Shown: piece after piece, positions 35,326 through 43,545 of the stretch
Position numbering within the stretch: position 1 is the first letter of the stretch
Layout of the letters: every line of letters begins with the position of its first letter
From: Salsipaludibacter sp963812245
GTDB lineage: Bacteria; Actinomycetota; Nitriliruptoria; Nitriliruptorales; Nitriliruptoraceae
DNA length: 64,000 nt
Direction: 5' to 3'
Assembly (NCBI GenBank): GCA_963812245.1
Contig: CAWEUK010000001.1
Span: 1 to 64,000 of the forward strand
The notes under the pieces: generated by a model
The model's database searches: none
The model's input: only the letters and a program-made list of their open reading frames with translations
Told to the model about the DNA's origin: nothing
Program-made: the position numbers and the translations under genes

Positions 35326-35727
35326 ATGACGACGACCCCAACCGAGCCAACCGAGCCAACCGACCCAACCGACCCAACCGACCCAACCGACCCAACCGAC
35401 CCAACCGACCCAACCGACACGAATGTCCAGGCGCACCCGGTCTTGGTGACCGGCTACCTGTTGCGGTGCTTCCTCCTCCTCAGCCTGCGCCAGGCCGGCA
35501 CGGTGCTGGACGTTGCGGACCTGGTCGACCGCCTCGAACGCAACGGGTTCGCGACCCGGGGGCGGCCGAGCAAGGACGTCTCGGACGCGTTGCGCTGGGA
35601 GGTGAACCGTGGCCGGGTCCGGCGACTGGGCCGTGGGAGGTACGCGGTGGGGCACCTCCCGCGGCAGACGGCTTGGCGGATGCATCGCCGGTTGGACGCC
35701 CACGTCGCGGCACGGCGACGGGGATGA
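35326..35727 (+). CDS. small protein, winged-helix-like, with Thr-Asp-Pro repeat N-terminus
   Basis: 133 residues from ATG 35326. Residues 6-29 are (TEP)2(TDP)6, probably disordered. Residues about 35-115 look like a compact winged helix: YLLRCFLLLSLRQAG, an HTH-like DVADLVDRLERNGFATRG, then DALRWEVNRGRVRRLGRGRY resembling a wing and basic DNA contact. The tail is Arg-rich. Function is not recognised; DNA binding is inferred. It lies on the opposite strand within the carD-to-rlmB block and is flanked by inverted copies of a short repeat, which is unusual for this locus. Confidence 0.6.
   Translation: MTTTPTEPTEPTDPTDPTDPTDPTDPTDPTDTNVQAHPVLVTGYLLRCFLLLSLRQAGTVLDVADLVDRLERNGFATRGRPSKDVSDALRWEVNRGRVRRLGRGRYAVGHLPRQTAWRMHRRLDAHVAARRRG
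35341..35412 (+). repeat. 9-bp minisatellite, 8 units
   Basis: Eight units of ACCGA(G/C)CCA, two with G then six with C, encode Thr-Glu-Pro and Thr-Asp-Pro. The last six are identical, so copy number could change by slippage without breaking frame. Confidence 0.95.
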
Positions 35728-35754
35728 ACCCGGGCGATCCGTGTCTGAACAACT

Positions 35755-35908
35755 GGGATTGTCGCTCAGACGCGAGACCGGCAGTGGTCACGCCACCGGG
35801 ATTGTGGCGCAAAGGCGAGACCGGCAGTGGTCACGCCACCGGGATTGTCGCGCAAAGGCGAGACCGGCAGTGGTCACGCCACCGGGATTGTCGCGCAAAG
35901 GCGAGACG
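35755..35908. repeat. 43-bp tandem repeat, about 3.5 copies
   Basis: Copies start at 35755, 35798, 35841 and 35884, with an exact 43-bp period and no spacers. The core includes GGGATTGTCGCGCAAAGGCG followed by GTGGTCACGCCAC. Each unit holds two short hairpins (TCGC/GCGA and GTGG/CCAC). The first copy diverges most and matches, in inverse orientation, the segment at 35183-35202. The gap 35728-35940 holds nothing else visible. The array ends 32 bp before the maf stop. Confidence 0.92.
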
Positions 35909-35940
35909 GACCGTGGTGGGCCCCTCGTCCGGATCGGGAC

Positions 35941-36562
35941 TCAGGCGGTGGCGGCGAGCACGTCGGCAAGCAGGGCCAGGGTCGGTTGCAGCGCCAGGCC
36001 GACCACCGTGGTGTCCAGGCCGGCCATGTCGGTGACGAAGGCCGCGGCCGCACCCTGGACGGCATAGGCGCCCGCCTTGCCGTCCCACTCCCCCGTGTCG
36101 AGGTACCAGTCGATCGTGGCGGGCGACAGCGGTGTGAACGTGACCGCCGTCGTCGAGACCAACGAGTTCGACTCGCCGCCCGCCGCGACCGCCACGGCGG
36201 AATGCACCTCGTGGGTCCGACCCGACAGCGAGACGAGCATCGCCCGGGCATCATCGCGATCCCGGGGTTTGCCCAGTGGCACGCCGTCGAGCGCCACGAC
36301 CGTGTCACCGGCCAGGACCACGTCGGTGGTTGCCGCACGACCCGCAACCTCCGCCGCCTTCAGGATCGCCAGTCGCCGGGCCATCGCGACCGGCGACTCG
36401 TCGGGCAGGCCGGTCTCGTCGAGCCCTGGCCGGGTCCACCATCGGCTCCAGGCCGACCCTGCGGAGGAGTTCCACTCGGCGCGGCGACGCTGATGCCAGC
36501 ACCAGGCGTCGACCGCTGGCGGCCAACAGGGCTGCCACCGGATGGGGGGCGGGGGTGGACAT
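35941..36562 (-). pseudogene. maf: Maf-like nucleoside-triphosphate pyrophosphatase, frameshifted
   Basis: ATG 36562 (GGAG upstream) begins HPVAALLAASGRRLVLASAS then PRRVELLRRVGLEP, the Maf N-terminus, for about 44 codons. The rest of the protein (LDETGLPDESPVAMARRLA, VLAGDTVVALDGVPLGKP, GRTHEVHSAVAV, GAYAVQGAAAAFV) continues in the +1 frame to a stop at 35941. The total of 622 bases is one more than a multiple of three, so one extra base near 36424-36436 (GGCC/CCGG run) explains it. Corrected length would be 206 residues, normal for Maf/YhdE house-cleaning pyrophosphatases. Sequencing error is as likely as true loss. Confidence 0.85.
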
Positions 36563-36634
36563 GGAGATCTCCAGGGATGCGCGGCTGCTGCGAGCGGACT
36601 GCTGCCAGCGGGCTGCCGTCGGGAGGCGTCGAAC

Positions 36635-37792
36635 TCAGCCGCCGGACACGACCGCGGCAGCCTCGGGAGCCAGGGTGGCAAGGTCCCAGTCGGCCTCGTC
36701 ACGATCCTCCAGCCAGCCATGCGGCAGCGGCACCTTGCGAGCCGACGTGGTGTGACCACGCTTGGCGCGCCGCACCTCCTCGGGGAAGGCCATGGAGCGA
36801 TCCAGCCCCGCCAGCATGGTCGCGAACTCGTCGACCGACCCGACCTGGTTCAGCCGACGTCGCAGGTCACCCCCGACCGGGAAGCCCTGCAGGTACCACC
36901 CGGTGTGCTTGCGGATCTCGCGGACGGCAACCTCTTCGCCGAACAGTTCGACCAGTCCGTCGAGGTGCTCGGCAAGCATGTCGGCGACCTCCCCCAGGGT
37001 GGGCGGAGCCGGGACGGGACGGCCCGTGAAGGCCGCCTCGAGATCGCGGAACAACCACGGTCGACCCAGGCAGCCGCGTCCGACGACGACGCCGGCACAG
37101 CCGGTCCGTGCCACCATGTCCAACGCGTCCGATGCCTCCCAGATGTCGCCGTTGCCCAGCACCGGGATGTCGACGGCTGCGACCAGGTCGGCGATCGTCG
37201 TCCAGTCTGCGCTGCCGCCGTAGCGCTGCTGCGCGGTCCGGCCGTGCAGGGCGATGGCGGCAGCGCCGCAGTCCTGCGCGACCCGACCGGTGTCCAGGTA
37301 CGTGACGTGGTCATCGTCGATCCCCACCCTGGTCTTGACCGTGATGGGCACGTCGCCGGCCGCCTCGACGGCAGCGGTCACGACCGCAGCGAGCCGTCCG
37401 ATGTGCCATGGCAACGCGGCGCCACCCCCGTGACGCGTGACCTTCGGAGCCGGACAGCCGAAGTTCAGGTCGATGTGGTCGACCCGGCCGCCATCCTCGC
37501 CGTCATCGACGAGCAGGGCCACGGCATCCCGGATCTCGAACGGCTCGACGCCGTACAGCTGGATCGAGCGCGGTGACTCCTCGGGGCCGAACGCGGCCTT
37601 GTAGGCGGCCCGACGATCGCCCTCGACCAGCCCCCGGGCACCGACCATCTCGCTGACGTAGAGGCCACCACCGAACCGCCGGCACAGTCGTCGGAAGGCG
37701 ACATTGGTCACCCCGGCCATCGGTGCCAGCACGACTGGCGGGTCCACCGTGATGGGCCCGATCGCCAGCGGCGGGAGCAGCGTGGTTGACAC
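36635..37792 (-). CDS. dusB: tRNA-dihydrouridine synthase (DusB-like)
   Basis: 385 residues from GTG 37792, chosen because GGAGGG lies 7 bp upstream; the frame continues further through CarD-coding DNA. FMN-binding TIM barrel: VVLAPMAGVTNVAFR, the catalytic Cys in LNFGCPAPKVTRHGGGAAL, ITVKTRVG, ALHGRTAQQRYGG and VLGNGDIWEA. The C-terminal helical tRNA-binding domain covers about 285-385 (REIRKHTGWYLQGFPVG). It reduces uridine in the tRNA D-loop. It is 70 bp downstream of carD. Confidence 0.92.
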   Translation of the reverse strand: MSTTLLPPLAIGPITVDPPVVLAPMAGVTNVAFRRLCRRFGGGLYVSEMVGARGLVEGDRRAAYKAAFGPEESPRSIQLYGVEPFEIRDAVALLVDDGEDGGRVDHIDLNFGCPAPKVTRHGGGAALPWHIGRLAAVVTAAVEAAGDVPITVKTRVGIDDDHVTYLDTGRVAQDCGAAAIALHGRTAQQRYGGSADWTTIADLVAAVDIPVLGNGDIWEASDALDMVARTGCAGVVVGRGCLGRPWLFRDLEAAFTGRPVPAPPTLGEVADMLAEHLDGLVELFGEEVAVREIRKHTGWYLQGFPVGGDLRRRLNQVGSVDEFATMLAGLDRSMAFPEEVRRAKRGHTTSARKVPLPHGWLEDRDEADWDLATLAPEAAAVVSGG

Positions 37793-37862
37793 GGTCCCTC
37801 CGGTGCGTCGGGTCACGGGGTCCTGGCGCCCGGGCCAACGGCGCATCCCCGCTGGGACGGGA

Positions 37863-38372
37863 TCAGGCGGTGGCCGGCTCGAGGCCGTGCGACTCCACCA
37901 TGATGCGGGCCAGCGCTGCCTCGGCACCGGCCTCGTCGGTGCCCATCGCAACCGACAGCTCCGACAGCAGCAGCTGCTTGGCCTTGGCCAGCATGCGACG
38001 TTCCCCCGCTGACAGGCCCTTGTCACCCAGCCGTGTGGCGAGGTTGCGCACCACCTCGGCGATCTTGAAGATGTCGCCCGACCGCAGCTTCTCCTGGTTG
38101 GCCTTGAAGCGCCGCGACCAGTTCTTGGGCGCGCGCTCCTCCGGTGATCGCAGGATGTCCAGCACCTGCTCCACCTCTTCCTTGCTCACGATGTCACGGA
38201 TGCCGACGTCGCGGTAGGAATCGGCCGGGACCATCAGGGTCAGGTCGCCGTAGGTCAGGCGCAGCACGAGGTAGTCCCGGGTCTGGCCGCTCAACTCACG
38301 CTGTTCGAGCGACTCGACCACGGCGGCGCCGTGATGGGGATGCACAACCGTGTCACCGATGCGGTAGGACAT
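37863..38372 (-). CDS. carD: CarD-type RNA polymerase-binding transcription factor
   Basis: 169 residues from ATG 38372, with AGGAG 8 bp upstream; the 43 extra upstream codons are Arg/Pro-rich noise. The N-terminal Tudor-like RNAP-interaction domain starts IGDTVVHPHHGAAVVES. The helical DNA-binding domain includes ERAPKNWSRRFKANQEKL, with the Trp that contacts the upstream edge of the promoter bubble. CarD stabilises open complexes at rRNA and many other promoters and is essential in mycobacteria. It heads the leftward housekeeping block. Confidence 0.96.
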   Translation of the reverse strand: MSYRIGDTVVHPHHGAAVVESLEQRELSGQTRDYLVLRLTYGDLTLMVPADSYRDVGIRDIVSKEEVEQVLDILRSPEERAPKNWSRRFKANQEKLRSGDIFKIAEVVRNLATRLGDKGLSAGERRMLAKAKQLLLSELSVAMGTDEAGAEAALARIMVESHGLEPATA

Positions 38373-38717
38373 TCGCAACTCCTGTGGGAGGTTGGCACGA
38401 CCGGCGGGCAGCGGACGAACTGGGCATTGCCGAGGCGACGGACGGCTGCAGCGGAGGTGGGACCGGGGGGCGACCGGGCAGGGCCGCGGTCGGGACCGCA
38501 CCTGCGCACATCACGTCGGCAACACGGGCTCCTCCACGAACTTCACTGTCCATGCCGGGCCGGGCAAGGTGCCAACAGAGTACCCCAGCATCGAATCGAT
38601 CAATCCTGTCCGGTCAACTCCACCGAACACCCACGACCACGCGTTCTTCACCACTAGGTTGCCGAGACGGCCCACTCGAAACCGTCACGCTTCGGTGCCT
38701 CCACCACGACCCGGGAC
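38373..38717. other. divergent promoter region, no gene seen
   Basis: A 345-bp gap between carD (leftward) and the VOC gene (rightward). Open frames here have no domain character. The stretch 38560-38660 is less GC-rich and probably contains the carD promoter; a TACTCT box reads leftward near 38580-38585. No strong palindrome noted. Confidence 0.5.
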
Positions 38718-39225
38718 ATGCCCATGACCGACGACACTCCCGCGACGCCCACCGACCCTGCGCCGGGCGACGACGCTCGCGCCGGCGATCCCCCACCCGA
38801 CGAGTCCGTCGGCTTCACGCCGCCGTCGCCCGACCACCTGCCCGGCACGCTCGACCTCGGTGCCTTCTCCATCTCGCTGGACGTGGCCGACCTGGAGGTC
38901 AGCGCGCGCTTCTACGAGGCGCTGGGCTTCGTCGCCACGGGCGGATCGCTGGAGGACGACTACCTGATCCTCAAGAACGGCGAATCCACCATCGGGATCT
39001 TCCACGGCATGTTCGAGGGCAACATCCTGACCTTCAATCCGGGCTTGACCAACCGGATGCAGGTCGTCGAGGACTTCGTGGACGTGCGAGACATCCAGCA
39101 ACGCCTGGAGGCTGCCGGCCTCGAACTGGACCAACGAGTCGACCCGGACGTCCGCGTCGGGACCGGCATCGATCACGCTGGTCGACCCCGACGGCAACCC
39201 GGTCCTGATCGACCAGTTCTTCTGA
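38718..39225 (+). pseudogene. VOC-superfamily (glyoxalase/bleomycin-resistance) protein, frameshifted
   Basis: From ATG 38718 (or 38724) a Pro/Asp-rich leader of about 40 residues precedes a VOC domain: AFSISLDVADLEVSARFYEA, then DYLILKNGESTIGIFHG. After about residue 145 the frame runs into Arg/Pro-rich sequence. The expected ending, SITLVDPDGNPVLIDQFF then TGA, sits in the +1 frame and finishes at 39225. Total length is one base over a multiple of three. An extra C near 39150-39153 (GTCCGC) would explain it. The corrected protein is 168 residues. Enzymatic role unknown. Confidence 0.75.
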
Positions 39226-39300
39226 GCCACCGGCTACCCGGGACAATCTTCTCGAGCCACCCGGTGGCCGGGGCGATCCGACGTGTCCGGTCGACCGGAT

Positions 39301-40371
39301 TCAGTCGTAGCGCAGCAACAGGTTGGCCTCGGCGCGACGGCGCAGCGCGTCCTGGATCCGTCGTGCGCGGGTCTCACCGATGCCCTCGACCTCGATGAGG
39401 TCGTCGAGGTCTGCGTCCATCACGCTGCGCAGGCTGCCGAAGCTGTCGACCAGTCGCGTGATGATGTGGCTGGGCAGGCGTGGCACCCGCGACAGGAGTC
39501 GGTGGCCGCGTGGCATCACGGGACGGTCGATGGCCTCGACGTCGTAGGCCAGGGCGGCCGTCACGTTCGACAGCGACAACAGTTCCTCGGTGTCGTAGGA
39601 GTCCAACTGCTCCAGGACACTGGACAGTTGCCGGCGTCGGTCACCGAGGTAGTCCTGCACGATCAGGGCGCGCTCGTCCTCCACCGACGACATCAACTCC
39701 TCCAACTGCAACTTGATGAGGCGACCCTCGGTGCCCAGTTCGATGATCTGGTCCTGGATCTCGGTCGCGATGCGACGCACCATCTCGGCGCGCTGGATCG
39801 TCACGACGACGTCGCGCAGGACCACGGCGTCCTCGATCTCACGCGCGGAGAGGTTGGAGGTGACCTCGTCCAGACGCGCGCGGTAGCGCTCGAGGGTGGA
39901 CAGGGCCTGGTTGGCGCGAAACAGCAGGTTGGAGACGGGTTCGACGACGTGGCGTCGGTCGCCCCAGTACAGCGTGACGCGGCTCATGGACTCGGACACC
40001 GAGATCACGGGCACGTTGAGTTGGCGCGCGGAACGCTCTGCGGACCGGTGGCGGGTGCCGGTCTCCGACGTCGACACCGATGCCTCCGGCACCAGGTGCA
40101 CGTTGGCGCGCATGATCCGCGATCCCTCGCCGTCAAGGATCAGGGCGCCGTCCATCTTGGCGAGTTCGGCAATGCGCTGCTCGGTGGCGGGGATGTTGAT
40201 GACGAACCCGCCCGAGATGATCTCCTCGACCGCGTCGTCGTAGCCAAGCACGATCAGTGCACCCCGACCAGCACTGATGACGCGCTCGATGCCGTCCCTG
40301 ATCACCGTTCCCGGCGCCAACGACGCCAGGATGCGGTTCAGGTCCTCATCTCGCTGGAGGTCCATCGCCAC
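39301..40371 (-). CDS. disA: diadenylate cyclase / DNA integrity scanning protein DisA
   Basis: 356 residues from GTG 40371 (ATG 40365 is the next option). The DAC domain (about 1-140) has both signature motifs: DGA (74-76, in MDGALILDGEG) and RHR (107-109, in GTRHRSAERSA). A linker helical domain follows. The C-terminal HhH domain binds branched DNA (LIEVEGIGETRARRIQDALR). It makes c-di-AMP while scanning DNA and is inhibited by recombination intermediates. In most relatives the upstream gene is radA; here it is a helicase bearing only the RadA zinc finger. Confidence 0.96.
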   Translation of the reverse strand: MAMDLQRDEDLNRILASLAPGTVIRDGIERVISAGRGALIVLGYDDAVEEIISGGFVINIPATEQRIAELAKMDGALILDGEGSRIMRANVHLVPEASVSTSETGTRHRSAERSARQLNVPVISVSESMSRVTLYWGDRRHVVEPVSNLLFRANQALSTLERYRARLDEVTSNLSAREIEDAVVLRDVVVTIQRAEMVRRIATEIQDQIIELGTEGRLIKLQLEELMSSVEDERALIVQDYLGDRRRQLSSVLEQLDSYDTEELLSLSNVTAALAYDVEAIDRPVMPRGHRLLSRVPRLPSHIITRLVDSFGSLRSVMDADLDDLIEVEGIGETRARRIQDALRRRAEANLLLRYD

Positions 40372-40528
40372 GTGTCATCCCCGTCCTGGTCGATGCCCAG
40401 GATGCCGTCGGGAGGCATCCATTGGCAGCATAACCGCGATCGTTGCCCGACCGGCCCCACTCCGGCCCGTGGCGGACGCCGAAACCCCGGCAAGGCCGAC
40501 CGGCCAACGGCAGGCATCGCCAGTGCGG

Positions 40529-42130
40529 TCAGGCGGGTGCCCACGACCGTCGCATCCAGGCATCGAGAGCCACCTGGTCGTCACCGTCGATGCGATCGAC
40601 GGCCAGCGCCACCGCCATCACGTCGTCGAGGAAGTCCTCGTGGGCACCCCCCGCCGGGTCCTCCATCGTGTCGGCCGCGTGCACGATCACCAGGCGGGCG
40701 GCTCGACCGGATGCCTTGACGCGCAGCACGCGACCCAACCGCTGCACCATCTGGCGGCGTGACCGGAAGGCGGCCAGCACGACGGCGACATCCGCGTCGG
40801 GCACGTCCACGCCTTCGTCCAGGACTCGGGGTGCCACCACCACCGGGAGGTTGCCGTTGCGGAACTGGGCCATGCGGATGCGGCGCTTGTCGGCAGCCAA
40901 CCCACCGTGCAGTTCCTCGGCCATGGGGCCGTGGCGGGAGATCGTCCTGGCGGCCAGTTCGGCCTGTTCGACCGTGTCGCAGAACACCAGCGTCCGATGG
41001 CCGTCGAGGTGGGGGGCGATCGCCGCGGCGACGGTGAGTTTGCCGGCGGCCTGGGCGGCCACGTCCCGGCGAGCGCGCAGGCGCACCAGGTAGTCACGCG
41101 CCGCCACCACCACCGGATCGTCACGTCGTCGTCGCCCCGTGTCACCATCGGCGACGGCGTCGATGGCCGCCCGCAACGTGTCCCGCGGGTGACGCGGCAT
41201 CCCGTGCTGCGACAGCAGCACGCCGCGGGCCCGGCGGGCGGCACGATCGGCCTCGTCGTAGCGACGGCGCTCGTCGTCCTCCAGCGCGGTCGACACCAGC
41301 GCGACCGCGAACGGGGCGATCACGCCGTCGCGGGTTGCCTGGGCATAGCCATAGTCGGCGACGACACCACCGAAGTAGGGACCCAGCACGTCGGCGACCC
41401 CGTCGTCACCTCGTTCGTACGTCGCCGTCAGGGCCAGGCGCATCTCGAAGGAGTCGCGCAGGGCCCGGGCCCACGTGGGCGCGCCGTAGCGATGGGCCTC
41501 GTCGGCCACCAGCAGTCCGAGTTGGCCGTCACGCGGCGAGATCGGCACGGCGGCAGCGGAGTTCGGGGTCGCCACCACCACGTCGTGGCGCGAGAAGTCG
41601 TCGTCGCCCCCGCCGCCCAACCGCCCGACCTGCGCCGTCGGCGCATGGCTGGCCAACTCCCGCACCCACTGGGCCTGCAGTTCGAGGGTCGGGACCAGCA
41701 CCAGTGCGACCCCACCGCGGGCCACCACGACCCGCACGGCCGCCATGGCGAGCCGGGTCTTGCCGGCTCCGGTGATGGCCTCGACCACGCCCCGGCACCC
41801 GGCCGTGACCCAGGCCACGAAGGCGTCGACCTGCCAGTCGCGCAACTGCAGTCCGTGAAGTGGCCCGAGCATGCCGCCGGCGACATCCTCATCGCCGGCG
41901 GCATCCCTTCCGCCACCAGCGCCAGATGCACCCCGGGTCTCGGACCGTTGGGCCGAACCGCCGATCGGCACGGCCGGCGTGGCGCCCGGCGCATCGACCG
42001 GGTCGTCCTGCGGGTGCTCGTTCGCGTCGGTCACCTCACCCCAGGCACCGCACCGGTCACACCTGCCGACCCACTGCGAGGTGACATGACCGCACGCGCC
42101 ACACACCCACCGTGCACGCTGGCGAGCCAT
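40529..42130 (-). CDS. RadA-type zinc finger fused to XPB/Rad25-like SF2 helicase
   Basis: 533 residues from ATG 42130, with GGAGG upstream. Residues 8-33 are a four-Cys zinc finger (Cys10, Cys13, Cys24, Cys27; VGRCDRCGAWGEV) matching the N-terminus of RadA/Sms. An acidic/Gly linker follows (34-90). Then an SF2 helicase: GAGKT (121-125), VLVPTLELQAQW, DEAH (210-213), LTAT (234-237), TLVFCDTVEQAEL, RVLDEGVDVPDADV and QRLGRVLR. These are XPB/Rad25/UvrB-like motifs; the ATPase set is complete. There is no RecA core or Lon-like domain of RadA. It lies directly upstream of disA on the same strand, 157 bp apart, the position of radA in relatives. Probably a DNA repair helicase linked to c-di-AMP signalling (inference). 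Confidence 0.88.
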   Translation of the reverse strand: MARQRARWVCGACGHVTSQWVGRCDRCGAWGEVTDANEHPQDDPVDAPGATPAVPIGGSAQRSETRGASGAGGGRDAAGDEDVAGGMLGPLHGLQLRDWQVDAFVAWVTAGCRGVVEAITGAGKTRLAMAAVRVVVARGGVALVLVPTLELQAQWVRELASHAPTAQVGRLGGGGDDDFSRHDVVVATPNSAAAVPISPRDGQLGLLVADEAHRYGAPTWARALRDSFEMRLALTATYERGDDGVADVLGPYFGGVVADYGYAQATRDGVIAPFAVALVSTALEDDERRRYDEADRAARRARGVLLSQHGMPRHPRDTLRAAIDAVADGDTGRRRRDDPVVVAARDYLVRLRARRDVAAQAAGKLTVAAAIAPHLDGHRTLVFCDTVEQAELAARTISRHGPMAEELHGGLAADKRRIRMAQFRNGNLPVVVAPRVLDEGVDVPDADVAVVLAAFRSRRQMVQRLGRVLRVKASGRAARLVIVHAADTMEDPAGGAHEDFLDDVMAVALAVDRIDGDDQVALDAWMRRSWAPA

Positions 42131-42156
42131 CCTCCGGGCCTCCTGTCAGGTCACGC

Positions 42157-43545
42157 TCACGCGCCGTCGGGGACGCCGTGCACCTCGACGCTGCCCCAGC
42201 CCAGGGCCTGCAGGTCGTCTCCGATGCGATCGAGGTCGCCCACCACGACCACCACCATGTCGTCGACGTCCAGGTGCGCATCGGCCGCGGCGGCGACGTC
42301 GTCGCGCGTGGCGGCCCGCATCTGTTCGAGGTGCAGCGTGGTGTGGTCGGTGGGCAGGTCATCGCCGATGTTGGCCGCCACCACCTGCGCCAGCGATCGC
42401 GGGGTCTCCAGCGACAACGGAATCACTCCCGTGAGGTAGTCACGGGCACGCACGACCTCCTCCTGGGTGGGTCCATCCGCCACCACGCGACGCGACAGGT
42501 CACGGATCAGGTCGACGGCCTCGGCCGACGTGTCGGTCTCGAAGGCCCCGCTGGCCACGACGAACATGCCGCCACGGCGGAAACTGCGCAGCGAGGAGCG
42601 GACGCCGTAGGTGAATCCGCGCTCCTCGCGCAGCACTGCGTCCAGCCGGGACGTGAGCGGACCACCCAGGATGTGGGCGAGCAGGCGGGTTGCCGCCCGA
42701 TCGTCGGCATGCACGTCGGGACCCGGGCCCACGACTCGCACCTCGGTCTGGACGGCGCCCGGTTGGTCGACCAGCACCACCCGACCGCCGGGCTGCAGGC
42801 GCAACGGGTCCGCCGGTTCCCGCGCCGGCGCGTTGGCCAGCAACCCATCGAAGTGCTCGGCGGCCAGGGAGGGCAGATCGTGGCCTGCCAGGTCGCCGAC
42901 CATGACCAGGTCGCCCGGGCCGGTCAGCAGGCGTTCGCGATGGTGGGCCACGATGTCGTCGCGATCGAGGGCATCCATCGTGGCGTGGGTGCCGCCCGAC
43001 GAGATGCTGGCACGGTGGTCGGGCGCAACGGCCACCTCACGCAGCACGGTGTCGGCGCGACCCGCGGGCGAGGCCAGCGTGCGCGTGATCCCGTCATGGC
43101 GTTGTCCGATGAGCCGGGCCACGTCGCGCTCCGGGAAGGTGGCGGTGAACACGGCCTCGGCCAGCAGGTCGAGTCCGGCCTCGAGGTGCTCGCGTGGTGC
43201 CGTCAGGCCGACCATGGTCCCGGCGAATCCCACCGAGGGTCGCCAGTCGGCGCCGATGCGATCGAGCGCGGCCGCGAAGGTGTCGCCGTCGTGGTTGGCC
43301 GTGCCCTCGTCCAGGCTGCGCGCCGTGATGGTGCCGACACCGGCGATGTCGAGCGGCTCGGTCGTGACGGGCGCATCCAGGCGCAGCACGACGGCAACGA
43401 GTTCGCGTCCCGGCAGGTCGATGCCGTGGACCCGTAGACCGGGACCCGGTTCGTCGGTGGTCACGGCCGGCATGGTCCAGGGCCGGGTCGGCCCGACCGC
43501 CGGGCGTGGGGCGAGGGTGACGTCAGGCCTGTCGACGGGGCTCAT
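42157..43545 (-). CDS. M16-family peptidase-like subunit lacking the zinc motif
   Basis: 462 residues. M16 fold with two alpha/beta halves: DIAGVGTITARSLDEGTANH in the first, and LREERGFTYGVRSSLRSFRR in the second, the conserved R-x-x-x-x-x-Y region. The HxxEH zinc-binding motif is absent, so it is the non-catalytic partner, like the beta-type chain of processing peptidases. It overlaps the catalytic M16 gene by 4 bp. The pair probably forms a heterodimer that degrades small peptides. No signal peptide seen. Confidence 0.88.
   Translation of the reverse strand: MSPVDRPDVTLAPRPAVGPTRPWTMPAVTTDEPGPGLRVHGIDLPGRELVAVVLRLDAPVTTEPLDIAGVGTITARSLDEGTANHDGDTFAAALDRIGADWRPSVGFAGTMVGLTAPREHLEAGLDLLAEAVFTATFPERDVARLIGQRHDGITRTLASPAGRADTVLREVAVAPDHRASISSGGTHATMDALDRDDIVAHHRERLLTGPGDLVMVGDLAGHDLPSLAAEHFDGLLANAPAREPADPLRLQPGGRVVLVDQPGAVQTEVRVVGPGPDVHADDRAATRLLAHILGGPLTSRLDAVLREERGFTYGVRSSLRSFRRGGMFVVASGAFETDTSAEAVDLIRDLSRRVVADGPTQEEVVRARDYLTGVIPLSLETPRSLAQVVAANIGDDLPTDHTTLHLEQMRAATRDDVAAAADAHLDVDDMVVVVVGDLDRIGDDLQALGWGSVEVHGVPDGA

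Noticed and set aside
35755..35908. Possible CRISPR array
   Set aside because: The 43-bp units are directly adjacent with no unique spacers, and no cas gene is present.
34984..36562. Insertion sequence or transposon in the carD-ispD block
   Set aside because: Repeats flank a small gene, but there is no transposase motif and no target-site duplication that I can see.
38331..38657. 108-codon rightward ORF in the carD/VOC gap
   Set aside because: It starts inside carD, has Arg/Gly-rich composition and matches nothing recognisable.
40907..42439. 510-codon rightward ORF opposite the helicase
   Set aside because: Shadow frame; helicase motifs on the other strand are decisive.
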